Assembly (NCBI GenBank): GCA_021850625.1
Contig: JAJZLJ010000002.1
Span: 20,338 to 84,337, forward strand
Reading direction: 5' to 3'
Origin: Microcaldota archaeon
GTDB taxonomy: Archaea; Micrarchaeota; Micrarchaeia; Micrarchaeales; CABMGC01
Length of the DNA: 64,000 bases
The stretch's first letter is position 1; each line of letters begins with the position of its first letter. The translations under genes and the position numbers were made by a program. The notes below the pieces were generated by a model. The model had not been told where the DNA came from and searched no databases. It saw only the letters and a program-made list of their open reading frames with translations. Below, piece after piece: positions 42,801 through 50,519 of the stretch.

Positions 42801-44327
42801 ATCAAAGGTTATAGTTGCATTAGATGTATAAGATAATGTATAAATAAAACTTTTATTTATTGATGTATAATTACCACTTCCGTCAATTATAGTACCATTG
42901 CTAAATTTTATTGAATAACTAAATTTTGCATAATTATTGTTCCCTAAAATACCCTGTAGAGATATTGATAAATTATAATTTTTTTGATTGTTTATAATTG
43001 GGATATAAAATTTACCAGTCGTATTAGCTTTATTAAATGATACTCCATCAATAGATATTGACATATTAGGTAATGCTTTTTCAACTGAAATATTATAATA
43101 TGAAAGAGTAGATTGATTGTTGTAAGTTATAAAATTTACATTGTTTCCGGCAGGAATAAACTTTCCATTTTGTTTTATTAAACCGTAACTCAAATTGAAT
43201 GTTTTATTATTTTGGCTTATGGATATCTTTTTAGTTTTTATATAATTTTTGAAATTTAAAAGTTGTTGATTGTTTAAAGAAGTAAGATTATCGATAATTG
43301 AATAGTTTAAAGATATGTTACTGCTAATTGAGGTATTTATGCTATTGATAGAAGCATTATAGGTAGTGTTAAGATTTTGATTTAATATTTTAGAACTTAT
43401 TGCGCTTTTTATATTGCTGATATCTACAGTTGAGTTTAAAGATCCTTTAGTTTTTGAAGAGATTAACAACGGTTTAATAAATACACCATTTGACATATTG
43501 AAAGTCTTGAATAATGGTAGTATTATTTTTGAAAGATTACTTGGGGCATAATTAGAATAATTATATTGAATGTTTTGAGTAATTATTTTATTAGTTATAT
43601 TAGTAAAATTATTTTTATTAGAGAGATTTGTATTTTTATTGAGTAAAGAGGTATTTACTGATGAAAAATTAATCGTTGTAGTATAACCAGAAGATATATT
43701 TTCTTCATTTTTAATTGGAAAGTATAAGATATTTCCATCTGAAATATTATTTATTATAATAGTATTTTCTATTCCTAGATCCTTAAAGATTATCGTGTTT
43801 GAATTAGAAGATTTTTCTATTCCGCCGTATGATAAATACCAAGTTGTATTAAAAGGTAGGCCTTCTTCGTAGAACTTAATAATCTTCAAGGCTGTGTAAT
43901 TTATTAATATTTTATTTGAATAATTAAATTTGCTTAAATTTATATCGTTTATTGATGGAATAAAAATTTCTTCCCCATATGAGGCGTTAGGTATAAATAG
44001 TGTTTGAATATTATTTTTACTATTATTTTGTATTGATATTGAATTTGGAGTAACTGAGTTAAAAACATCTGAATAATTATTTATATATACCTCCCAGGAC
44101 ATATTTTCCGGTAGACCATTTTCTATTATACTTATGTTTTTATAATATGGCTCAGTGTAATTATTTAATAAAATAGTATTTGTATTTATGCTAGAATACG
44201 ATTGGTTAGATATAATAGAATTATTTATGGTATTATTAATAGAGATACCACTATTTGTAAGATTTGTCAAAGTTAAAAACAATAAAGGAAATAATAGAAT
44301 AATAAATAAATTAGAGTATCTAAACAT
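39822..44327 (-). CDS. Giant surface protein with duplicated DUF2341 modules and C-terminal FENSC domain
   Basis: 1501 aa, the largest gene in the window. A signal peptide (LFIILLFPLLFLTLT) is followed by about 550 residues very rich in Asn/Ser/Ile, with repeats of the pattern ENGLPxxxxWxVxxN (ENGLPENMSWEVYINN, EEGLPFNTTWYLSYGG) known from archaeal secreted proteins. Two copies of a DUF2341 module (IIPSWMEG at about 580, ILPSWIEQ at about 1109) are each followed by a lectin/LamG-like beta region (YAQYDDG.., NGDYMYIP, NYIGLIGDGLG). Residues about 1382-1501 are the C-terminal Cys-bounded domain. Likely adhesin or S-layer-like protein, probably N-glycosylated. Confidence 0.75.
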   Translation of the reverse strand: MFRYSNLFIILLFPLLFLTLTNLTNSGISINNTINNSIISNQSYSSINTNTILLNNYTEPYYKNISIIENGLPENMSWEVYINNYSDVFNSVTPNSISIQNNSKNNIQTLFIPNASYGEEIFIPSINDINLSKFNYSNKILINYTALKIIKFYEEGLPFNTTWYLSYGGIEKSSNSNTIIFKDLGIENTIIINNISDGNILYFPIKNEENISSGYTTTINFSSVNTSLLNKNTNLSNKNNFTNITNKIITQNIQYNYSNYAPSNLSKIILPLFKTFNMSNGVFIKPLLISSKTKGSLNSTVDISNIKSAISSKILNQNLNTTYNASINSINTSISSNISLNYSIIDNLTSLNNQQLLNFKNYIKTKKISISQNNKTFNLSYGLIKQNGKFIPAGNNVNFITYNNQSTLSYYNISVEKALPNMSISIDGVSFNKANTTGKFYIPIINNQKNYNLSISLQGILGNNNYAKFSYSIKFSNGTIIDGSGNYTSINKSFIYTLSYTSNATITFDTSGNNNYSSIDPTVIVIPSTINTFVPITLSNSQNIPTPIPFQYQLSVNSLAFESYEAKNLSNIEFFYFNGTIIPSWMEGSTSNTLLNNPTNSVYFYSSTNTIYWLKLYNSIPSSNSITIYMGFALTSQNLFNTIDVGEAPQLSTSYAQYDDGSSVFNYYNVAPPSTSGWTIHGTAGQKNTAPSGSHYDSDNALYANSANGDYMYIPISSLSQNSIISFDVYTTGLGDMFFLTNSAGAGQMVRLDGRGGSDYSGLAKTASWTSWSAPSPGIDVSKNTWYKYDIVISSSTANAYIGSVSNYLSTLGTLTNSGFSIANNGNYIGLIGDGLGSSYITYWNSFIIRNYPPNGIMPSASFGTPQSSKTPIIELQYNPVPYGTSDIINGISSKNGDTLKLFINGVLAAGPSTNTVSYTVCGSSPYINSCLSPGNYIISVNDTNSGLTSNAILLVTQSPPSLKLNLQKVILNNESTIPINYSILTVGNQLDSTLYINGALVSNTYFNTIYDFHSSGNGLYNITLLTSGNGNYLPETTKKDVCIINLPSSTPSNILYYAPLCIVNNQTASVQEAFQQLISINESIYKNYLQYNGNLANFEIFNTSGAILPSWIEQNTTGNITIWTKLPYGISSNSIYPLYLGFASNTLNLLSNTGINGIGEFPTATSTYAQYDNGNYIFNNYFNGGSLNGWTSSGTAGITTSAPSGSPFGLNAFYANGANGDYLYTIANNQTENSIIEYYTYTQNLDDLFFLVNSLGNGQIARVGNGVGWYGIASSSSWTLWTAPPNTGIWSNEWLLMGLTIRNGNAQLFLSTTPGIYGTEISSNPSNNYSVSDNGNYLGFVGDAAASTSTQYMNGLIIRTYPPNGVMPYSLQGTAVSVSSSLTCTISLNQNSINFGSLNPSSSINTINSIRDTNNGNAGAYMYIFGGNWIGPMQFGVSNTTWAATNNIPFSAASKLTLTLSNTLISIPSIGNNSIYLGLRVPGGTASGTYQETITFENSC

Positions 44328-44363
44328 TCAATCAGTTATATTTAAATAAAAGATATAAAATAT

Positions 44364-45140
44364 CTATCGGTATTTTCTAAATAAGCTTAGTATGAATGAG
44401 ATAATGCCTCCTTTTTCATAATTTTGAACATTATTTGAATTTGATGAAAAGAATCTTGCCGACTCAAAAATATCTTTTGAAAATATAGAATGTTTATCTA
44501 AAAGAGTTGCGGGTATATGCATAGCTATACTTTTCGGAACTACTTCGACTTCTGGCAATGTTGTCAATGCTTTTGATCCAAACATTTCCTCTATTTCTTT
44601 TGTATGAAGTTCATATCTTTTATTTTTAACTCGGTTTATAATCATATTAGCTTTGAGACCATATTTTTTATAGCTATTTGCTAGTCTTACGCAACTTGTA
44701 CAAGAACTAAGTTCAGGTGTAGTTATTATAATGCCTTCATCACACATAGATGAAAACTCAGGAACTAAATAGCCAGGAGCTGTATCAAATATTATATAAT
44801 CATATTTTGACTTTTTAAGCTCAGTTATAAATCGTTGTATCTGCAGCAAGGATGGATCTTTTTGATCTGCAACAATACTACCAGGAATTACTCTTAAACC
44901 AGTAGGAGTGTGTGGTATTGCAACATCATTAATTTTTGCATTTTTAAGTAGTATATCTGAAATCCCTAAATTTTGATTTTCTATGCCTAAATGAAAACCA
45001 ACACTAGGATTTGCAATATCAAAATCTACCAATAGAACGTCATTGCCTAATTCTTGAAGAACAGTTGCCAAATTTACGGATATTGTAGTTTTACCTACGC
45101 CTCCTTTTTGGGATGATATTTTTATTAAATATGGTTTCAT
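44364..45140 (-). CDS. minD: MinD/ParA-type P-loop ATPase
   Basis: 258 aa. Deviant Walker A (SQKGGVGKTTISVNLA), switch I/II marks VDFDIANPSVG and IIFDTAPGYL, and the C-terminal segment GIISFILSLFRKYR, which looks like the amphipathic membrane-targeting helix of MinD. Archaeal MinD-like proteins position surface structures or chemosensory arrays rather than the division site in the cases studied. ATG follows directly on the upstream gene's stop (TAAATG), so it is cotranslated with the anchored 682-aa surface protein and precedes the giant one. A role in placing these proteins is a reasonable guess. Confidence 0.85.
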   Translation of the reverse strand: MKPYLIKISSQKGGVGKTTISVNLATVLQELGNDVLLVDFDIANPSVGFHLGIENQNLGISDILLKNAKINDVAIPHTPTGLRVIPGSIVADQKDPSLLQIQRFITELKKSKYDYIIFDTAPGYLVPEFSSMCDEGIIITTPELSSCTSCVRLANSYKKYGLKANMIINRVKNKRYELHTKEIEEMFGSKALTTLPEVEVVPKSIAMHIPATLLDKHSIFSKDIFESARFFSSNSNNVQNYEKGGIISFILSLFRKYR

Positions 45141-47189
45141 TTAATCATTATTTTTCTCATAATTTCTTTCTATTTGATCCTTTATTTTTCTAAGTTCTTG
45201 GCTTCTTTCTTTATTATATTTTGATTTATTAATCTTTATAAGTAATGATAATATTAATATGAATAAAAATAATAATGTGACGCTAAGATAGATTGTTGTT
45301 GAATTAATAAAATATCCAAAAGATGGAGCTGTTGAATTAGTAGTATTTTGAATTTTTTTATTGTTGATTTGAGTGCTATTTATTTTATTTGTAACTAGTA
45401 TTGGTATTGAATAAGAATAATTTATATTTGTACCTTTTATTAAAAGGGCTACTAGCATTGTTCCGCTGCTCGAGTTAGTTGAAATATTAAAATTAGTATA
45501 GAACAACTTATTTGGAGATACATTAAATGTTTGTATTGGATTTTCTATATTTAAAGATCCGTAATTAGACAGTATAAAGGATACCTTACTGTTAGTAGTT
45601 CCAGTATACAAAGAAGTTATATTTAAGTGGTTGGTAGAGTTAGCGTAGAAAGTAGGCACGTTTATTTTTAATATATCAAGATTGCTTAATGGAGTTAAGT
45701 TTGACTGAGCTGCAAATATATTCTGCGTGTTTTGTAAAAAGGACTGATCAGATATGTTTTTTATTTGATAATATGCATAGGTACTTTGGCCTTTTTGTAA
45801 ATAAGGTATGTACCAATTTATATTATAATACCCATTAGAAGTAGTTAAATTATTTTGAACACCATATGCGAAAATCTGAGAGATGTTTTTTGCCGATGAT
45901 AAAGGAAGTTTTGTAATTAGAGTTATATTAGATAAAGATTTATTCAAAGGTGCGGATATGTAAATAGTCCCAAACGCATCAGCAGTATTATTTGTTAATA
46001 TGACTTGTGTGCTGATACTTGGTTTTAATTGTGTATTATTATAGATATCTAATGTTACAAACTCTTCTTGAGTCTCGCTTGTACCGTTTAATATATGAGC
46101 AGTTATATTTATTGGGATAATATAAAAACCAGGCGATAGATTACTACCGATAAAATTCAAAGATATTGAAAGAGAAGAATCAGAAGTTATATAAATATTT
46201 TTTGAGGAAAAGGAGATAATTTTTGAAAAGTTCTGTGGAACTGACATATTTAAAATCTCTGGAACTGATCCAGTATTAAATATTTTTAAGGAGGATGTAG
46301 TTTCTGTTCCTTGTCCTGTAGAAACATATATTGGAATGTTTAGTATTGAAAGCTGTGGAAATGAAGTTATTAAATTTTTAAGTTTTGGAGAAGGTGAAGA
46401 GGAACCTTGGGTACTATATTGATTTTGTATTATGGTATAAACTATTCTTTTTTGTATATATCCTATGAGATTGGAATAATCTGAAGTGTTAAAAGATAAC
46501 TTAAGAGTTGCATTATAAATTCCTGGAGTTAAAGTTAAGTTTTCTGGCGCAATTATTGAAATATTTTCACTTTCGCCAGGTGATAACGCTGGTTCAAGAT
46601 ACTTAAAATTATTTGAAGTAGGGCCAAAAATTGATAAATTCATAATTATATTATTTGAAGCTAGAGCACCAGTATTTGAAAGAGTTATGCTAAAAATAAT
46701 TTGTGAGTTTACGTTCGTTTGATTTGGAACTGCTACAAACTTAGATATTACAATATTTGCTGGAAGTATCAATGAAAGTGATTTTTTAGTTGTATTATAA
46801 AAATTCTCGCCTGAAAATGAAATATTTATTGTAGAATTATTTGGAAAAGATGAAGTATTTAATGTGATTGTTGAATTATACTCATTTTTTAAATTAGATA
46901 AAGTTAGGTATTTTTCATATTTTATGGAATTTGAATTTTCAGAGGTCACATTTAGATAACCAGAGATATTTCCAATATTACAGTTATATTGAGAAATGAT
47001 AAAATAATTAATTGGTATTTGAGTATATTTTATATATGTTGAAAAAGAGTTAAACGTTATTTTAAAAGGACATATAACATTTACATTTGCTGATAAAGAA
47101 CTACTTGAAAAAACCGGCGATAAAAATAGGGATAAAAGCATTAATGTAAATAAAAATATATTAATAATAGTTCTTTTAAGTTTACGCAA
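45141..47189 (-). CDS. Exported multi-domain Ig-like (COG1361/CARDB-type) protein with C-terminal anchor
   Basis: 682 aa. Signal peptide (IINIFLFTLMLLSLFLSPVF), a series of about five Ig-like/CARDB-type beta domains (FVAVPNQTNVNSQIIFSITL, LSPGESENISIIAPENL, LNISIFG-like repeats), one membrane helix at about 632-655 (IYLSVTLLFLFILILSLLI), and a basic inside tail with a coiled-coil look (SQELRKIKDQIERNYEK). This fits the S-layer-domain-like COG1361 proteins. The inside tail could contact the MinD-like ATPase encoded immediately downstream. Confidence 0.65.
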   Translation of the reverse strand: MRKLKRTIINIFLFTLMLLSLFLSPVFSSSSLSANVNVICPFKITFNSFSTYIKYTQIPINYFIISQYNCNIGNISGYLNVTSENSNSIKYEKYLTLSNLKNEYNSTITLNTSSFPNNSTINISFSGENFYNTTKKSLSLILPANIVISKFVAVPNQTNVNSQIIFSITLSNTGALASNNIIMNLSIFGPTSNNFKYLEPALSPGESENISIIAPENLTLTPGIYNATLKLSFNTSDYSNLIGYIQKRIVYTIIQNQYSTQGSSSPSPKLKNLITSFPQLSILNIPIYVSTGQGTETTSSLKIFNTGSVPEILNMSVPQNFSKIISFSSKNIYITSDSSLSISLNFIGSNLSPGFYIIPINITAHILNGTSETQEEFVTLDIYNNTQLKPSISTQVILTNNTADAFGTIYISAPLNKSLSNITLITKLPLSSAKNISQIFAYGVQNNLTTSNGYYNINWYIPYLQKGQSTYAYYQIKNISDQSFLQNTQNIFAAQSNLTPLSNLDILKINVPTFYANSTNHLNITSLYTGTTNSKVSFILSNYGSLNIENPIQTFNVSPNKLFYTNFNISTNSSSGTMLVALLIKGTNINYSYSIPILVTNKINSTQINNKKIQNTTNSTAPSFGYFINSTTIYLSVTLLFLFILILSLLIKINKSKYNKERSQELRKIKDQIERNYEKNND

Positions 47190-47282
47190 GTGATAACCGA
47201 GTATTTATAGAAAAGAAAAATATAAATTCTATTCTAATCAAATGAATTTTGAATTTAAATGTCTAAAAAAGAAAATATTTTA

Positions 47283-47909
47283 TTATGCCTTAAAAGATGC
47301 ATAGTTTATATATTTTTCTTCGACTTTTTTCCAATCTATGTTATCAATCAATGCGGTTAGATAAGACACTCTATCTGGACCATATTTATGATAATAAGCA
47401 TGTTCAAATATGTCTATTGCTATTATTGGAATTGAACCGGCTATGCCTCCTTGATTATGAAAATCATACATCACACACCTTAGTTTTTTATCACTAAAAA
47501 GATCGTAAACGAGAACTGCCCATCCTCTTCCTGCTTTGCCTACTGCAGCGAATTCGGCTTTAAAATTATCGAATGAACCAAAATCTTCATTTATTTTTTT
47601 TATTACTGAAAGAGAATCAGTAAACTTTCCGTCTCCGCCCATTGTACTCCAATAAACTTCATGTAAAATTTGACCGTTTGCATTCCAAGTTTCTTCGAGC
47701 TTTAAGGAACGTAATAAACTATAATTCGCGTTAGCCTTTGATTTATCTGAATTCTGTAGCTCTTTTTCTATTTCATTACGTTTATTTACATATCCAGCAT
47801 AGTGAGTATCATGATGCCATTTATAGGTATCCTGATCCATAAGTGTACTTACTTTTTCATAAGACACTGCCATATCCTTTACTTTATGTGAACCTTCTTT
47901 ATTACTCAT
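47283..47909 (-). CDS. sodA: Superoxide dismutase (Fe/Mn)
   Basis: 208 aa. Metal ligands are in the expected places: His in TYKWHHDTHYAGYV, His in NGQILHEVYW, and Asp and His in IDIFEHAYYHKYG. Two departures from common forms are IDIFEHAYY (Phe where Trp is usual) and NGQILH in place of NHxFxW-type residues. Removes superoxide, useful for an aerobic or metal-rich habitat. Monocistronic; TATA-like AACTTTTATGC about 40 bp upstream. Confidence 0.93.
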   Translation of the reverse strand: MSNKEGSHKVKDMAVSYEKVSTLMDQDTYKWHHDTHYAGYVNKRNEIEKELQNSDKSKANANYSLLRSLKLEETWNANGQILHEVYWSTMGGDGKFTDSLSVIKKINEDFGSFDNFKAEFAAVGKAGRGWAVLVYDLFSDKKLRCVMYDFHNQGGIAGSIPIIAIDIFEHAYYHKYGPDRVSYLTALIDNIDWKKVEEKYINYASFKA

Positions 47910-48043
47910 ATTATCACTAATAAGAATAGATGCATAAAAGTTAAATTACTTTTATTGAAAAACATGCAATATAGTAATCAAACTATTGTAGATTATTAAA
48001 AAAATTATAAAAAAATAAAAGAAAAACAAAAACAATTATATGA

Positions 48044-48604
48044 TTATGTTGTTGTCTTTGGCTTCTTCAAAAGCAAATATGCTGCTATTATTATGATAAT
48101 TATAACAATTATAGCAACTATCGTACCTAGATTGTTAGAGCCAGAACTTGTTGCAGGAGCAGTAGTGTTTTGAGTTGCTACAGGTTGTGCCGTTGGAGTT
48201 TGTTTACTCGTATTAGAGGTTGTTGAGTTTGTCTTTGTGATGTTCTTTGCAACTACTGTTGTCTTGTTGGAGGTTGTTGAGTTTGTCTTTGTGGTGTTCT
48301 TTGCAACTACTGTTGTATTTGCAGAGGTTGTCTTGTTGGAGGTTGTTGAGTTTGTCTTTGTGGTGTTCTTTGATGTTGTGTTAGCTACTATTGTATTTGA
48401 TGAGGTTGTAGTTGTCTTATTAGATATTGTATTTGCAGTTGTAACAGCATTAGAACTAGAAGCTGTAGTTGTTGGCTGTGTTATAACATAAAACACAAAT
48501 CCACCAGAAGAACTTGTTGCAGCGCTTGCTGAACTTACAGCAAATGGAGCTACAAAAAGTACTAATGCTAATATCAACGCATACATTACATTTTTATTTC
48601 CCAT
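48044..48604 (-). CDS. Exported Thr/Ser/Asn repeat protein with C-terminal anchor
   Basis: 186 aa from ATG 48604. Signal (VMYALILALVLFVAPFAVSSA), then about 110 residues built of Thr/Ser/Asn/Lys repeats (units like KNTTKTNSTTSNKTT), then one membrane helix (LGTIVAIIVIIIIIIAAYLLL) and a short KKPKTTT tail. A dense series of N-x-T sites suggests a heavily N-glycosylated, mucin-like stalk. No globular domain. Repeat copy number can change by DNA slippage. Confidence 0.65.
   Translation of the reverse strand: MGNKNVMYALILALVLFVAPFAVSSASAATSSSGGFVFYVITQPTTTASSSNAVTTANTISNKTTTTSSNTIVANTTSKNTTKTNSTTSNKTTSANTTVVAKNTTKTNSTTSNKTTVVAKNITKTNSTTSNTSKQTPTAQPVATQNTTAPATSSGSNNLGTIVAIIVIIIIIIAAYLLLKKPKTTT
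48226..48385 (-). repeat. Coding minisatellite (Thr/Ser/Asn repeats)
   Basis: Near-identical blocks on the plus strand (GAGGTTGTTGAGTTTGTCTT, TGTGGTGTTCTTTGCAACTA) recur three times over about 160 bp, encoding the TNSTTSNKTT units. Confidence 0.8.
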
Positions 48605-48750
48605 ATTTATCACTTATATTTTTAAAGTATGGTTTAAACGTTAATATTTAAATACTTATGTCTAAGGAGCTTTGCTAAAATATTCAATTATGCTTAGAAA
48701 TTCGAAAGCTTATTATGCAATAGTCTTAGTCTATTCGTATCATCTTGCGT

Positions 48751-48855
48751 GTGACATCCTTCCACGGCTAAAGCTTATGGAACTTCCAAAATGATAAATT
48801 ATATAGACTCGCTCTACGTAACGAATTTTACTACTTGATGCAATGCATGTTTTCA
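48751..48855 (-). mobile_element. Decayed IS200/IS605-type right end, PATE/MITE-like remnant
   Basis: On the minus strand GGAAG, then hairpin TTCCA...GC-TTTA-GC...TGGAA (48760-48782), then GGATGTCACA. The flanking blocks (GGAAG; GTGGxxGGATGTCACA) and the TTTA loop match the right end of the tnpB element at 63876-64000. No tnpB or tnpA reading frame remains. A small palindrome ATGCATTGCAT (48840-48850) could be the left-end hairpin, giving an element of about 100 bp. It lies in the 276-bp gap between two surface-protein genes; the rest of the gap shows only promoter-like sequence. Confidence 0.55.
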
Positions 48856-48880
48856 ACTAATAAAGCACATACGTTGACAT

Positions 48881-50296
48881 TTATGAAGCAGTTATTACAC
48901 TCGATGTTGATGCACCCTGCTCTCCAGAAACTCTTATTGAGTAATTATTACCGGGAGAGATATTTGCTATTATTGCACCATTTCCATAGGAAACTATGCC
49001 ATTAAAGCTTAACGTTACAGTTGAGTTAGGATTAAGAGTGTAACCTACAGTTTCGAACTCATTGTAATCATTAGGTAATATTAACGTTCCATTTTGTGAG
49101 ATTACAAAATTAAGTGTTCTATAATTTACAACATTTATTCCTACGTGCTCTTCAATATTGAGATCTGAAGTTTCAGTTGCATTTAAGTCATTATTTGAAG
49201 ATGTTGAGGAGTTATTGTCGCTAACTTCTGAGTTTGAACTTACTGAGGAATTATTCTCACCGTTAGAGTTATCTTTAGAGGTCATGGAGGAGTTTAAATG
49301 AGAACTGATATTGAGGTTTGTTTTTATTGAAGACTGTGAGTTTGTTTGTATTTTCAAACCTGAATTGTTATTTGTTTTAACTCCAGAACCAGCATGTATA
49401 TTGGATATGTTTAGATCTCCATTTTCAATTATCGAATCATTTATATGTATTGTTGGAACGCCGTGCATAGATACCTTTGAACTTAAGATTCCTTTAAGTA
49501 GTAGATGATTTAATACAACACTTTGATTTCCATTGTTTTTTAAGGTTATTGAAAGATATGTCGTATTATTGTTATTTGATAATGAAGAAGAAAGTATTGA
49601 GACATTTGGCACTGAGTTTTCAAAGGTACTTCTTTCAGAAGCGTTTAGATTAAAGCGTGCACCTATTTTTACATTTGAACTTGATGATATTGATGCATTA
49701 GATATTACAATTGCTTTTACAGATGGAACAAGAACAAATATTGTTGAATTAGAGGTAAAGATTGTTGCTATTGTTGGAGAAAGTTCTATTATTACACTTT
49801 TATTTTGGCTCACACGTTCTCCAGAACGTAACTGTGCAATTATTTGATTGTTTGGAACAATTACAGAATAATTTGTATTATTAAGCTTTATTGATACAGA
49901 AGTTACATTAAATCTTACTTGATTTATAGTTGAATTTGCAGAAACAGTTACATTGCTTATTACTTGAGTAACATTTACTATAGAAAGTAGGTTAATCTTT
50001 CCGCTTTCAGAACCATATGCCCATAATGAGGTGCCATTTGCTAAAACTTCATGCACCCCTACTGATGAATAAGTAAGTAATATTGCCTGTGTTCCGTTTG
50101 GTGCTTGCGGAGGATCGGTTAACTGCACAGGCATCAATACTACATTTGCAGATGATGAAGATGAAACTGCTTGTGTAGTTATAGTTGTACTATTTATATT
50201 CCCTGTTGAATTAACTCCTGCATTATATGTGAATGCAACATATAATACGGCAATTATTATCACTATTACGATAGCATATGGAATTGATTTATTCAT
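48881..50296 (-). CDS. Exported, N-anchored Ser/Asn-rich protein
   Basis: 471 aa. N-terminal helix (YAIVIVIIIAVLYVAFTY), then a domain of about 260 residues (QLTDPPQAPNGTQAILLTYS, VGVHEVLANGTSLW) that resembles a DUF4382-like/carbohydrate-binding beta fold of archaeal surface proteins. A low-complexity Ser/Asn stretch follows (about 300-385), then a final beta domain (VGYTLNPNSTVTLSFNG). No Cys-rich part. Probably a cell-surface structural protein. The DUF4382 resemblance is weak and stated as a possibility only. Confidence 0.55.
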   Translation of the reverse strand: MNKSIPYAIVIVIIIAVLYVAFTYNAGVNSTGNINSTTITTQAVSSSSSANVVLMPVQLTDPPQAPNGTQAILLTYSSVGVHEVLANGTSLWAYGSESGKINLLSIVNVTQVISNVTVSANSTINQVRFNVTSVSIKLNNTNYSVIVPNNQIIAQLRSGERVSQNKSVIIELSPTIATIFTSNSTIFVLVPSVKAIVISNASISSSSNVKIGARFNLNASERSTFENSVPNVSILSSSLSNNNNTTYLSITLKNNGNQSVVLNHLLLKGILSSKVSMHGVPTIHINDSIIENGDLNISNIHAGSGVKTNNNSGLKIQTNSQSSIKTNLNISSHLNSSMTSKDNSNGENNSSVSSNSEVSDNNSSTSSNNDLNATETSDLNIEEHVGINVVNYRTLNFVISQNGTLILPNDYNEFETVGYTLNPNSTVTLSFNGIVSYGNGAIIANISPGNNYSIRVSGEQGASTSSVITAS

Positions 50297-50490
50297 ACAA
50301 ATACCAATATTATAATTTAATTACTATTAATTACTAATATATATAGATTATTATTAAAAACGGTTTTGATTTTTGATATTAATATTTAAAATATACGAAG
50401 TATATAGATATATAAAAGGGTTTTTATTATTAATTTGAAGGTAAATTTTAAAATATTAAGAGTATATCATAGAAGGATAGATTAATTAGA

Positions 50491-50500
50491 GGTATATAAA
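50491..50500 (+). promoter_or_regulatory. TATA box (GGTATATAAA) of the pilin-TIGR03790 gene
   Basis: Centred about 24 bp before ATG 50520, giving a leaderless start. The 223-bp divergent gap also holds ATATATAAAAGGG near 50410. Confidence 0.55.
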
Positions 50501-50519
50501 TTAGTAATAAAAAATTTTT

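Noticed and set aside
48237-48491. 84-aa Val/Phe/Glu-rich ORF opposite the Thr/Asn repeat gene
   Set aside because: Shadow of the repeats; the opposite strand has signal, repeats and anchor in one frame.
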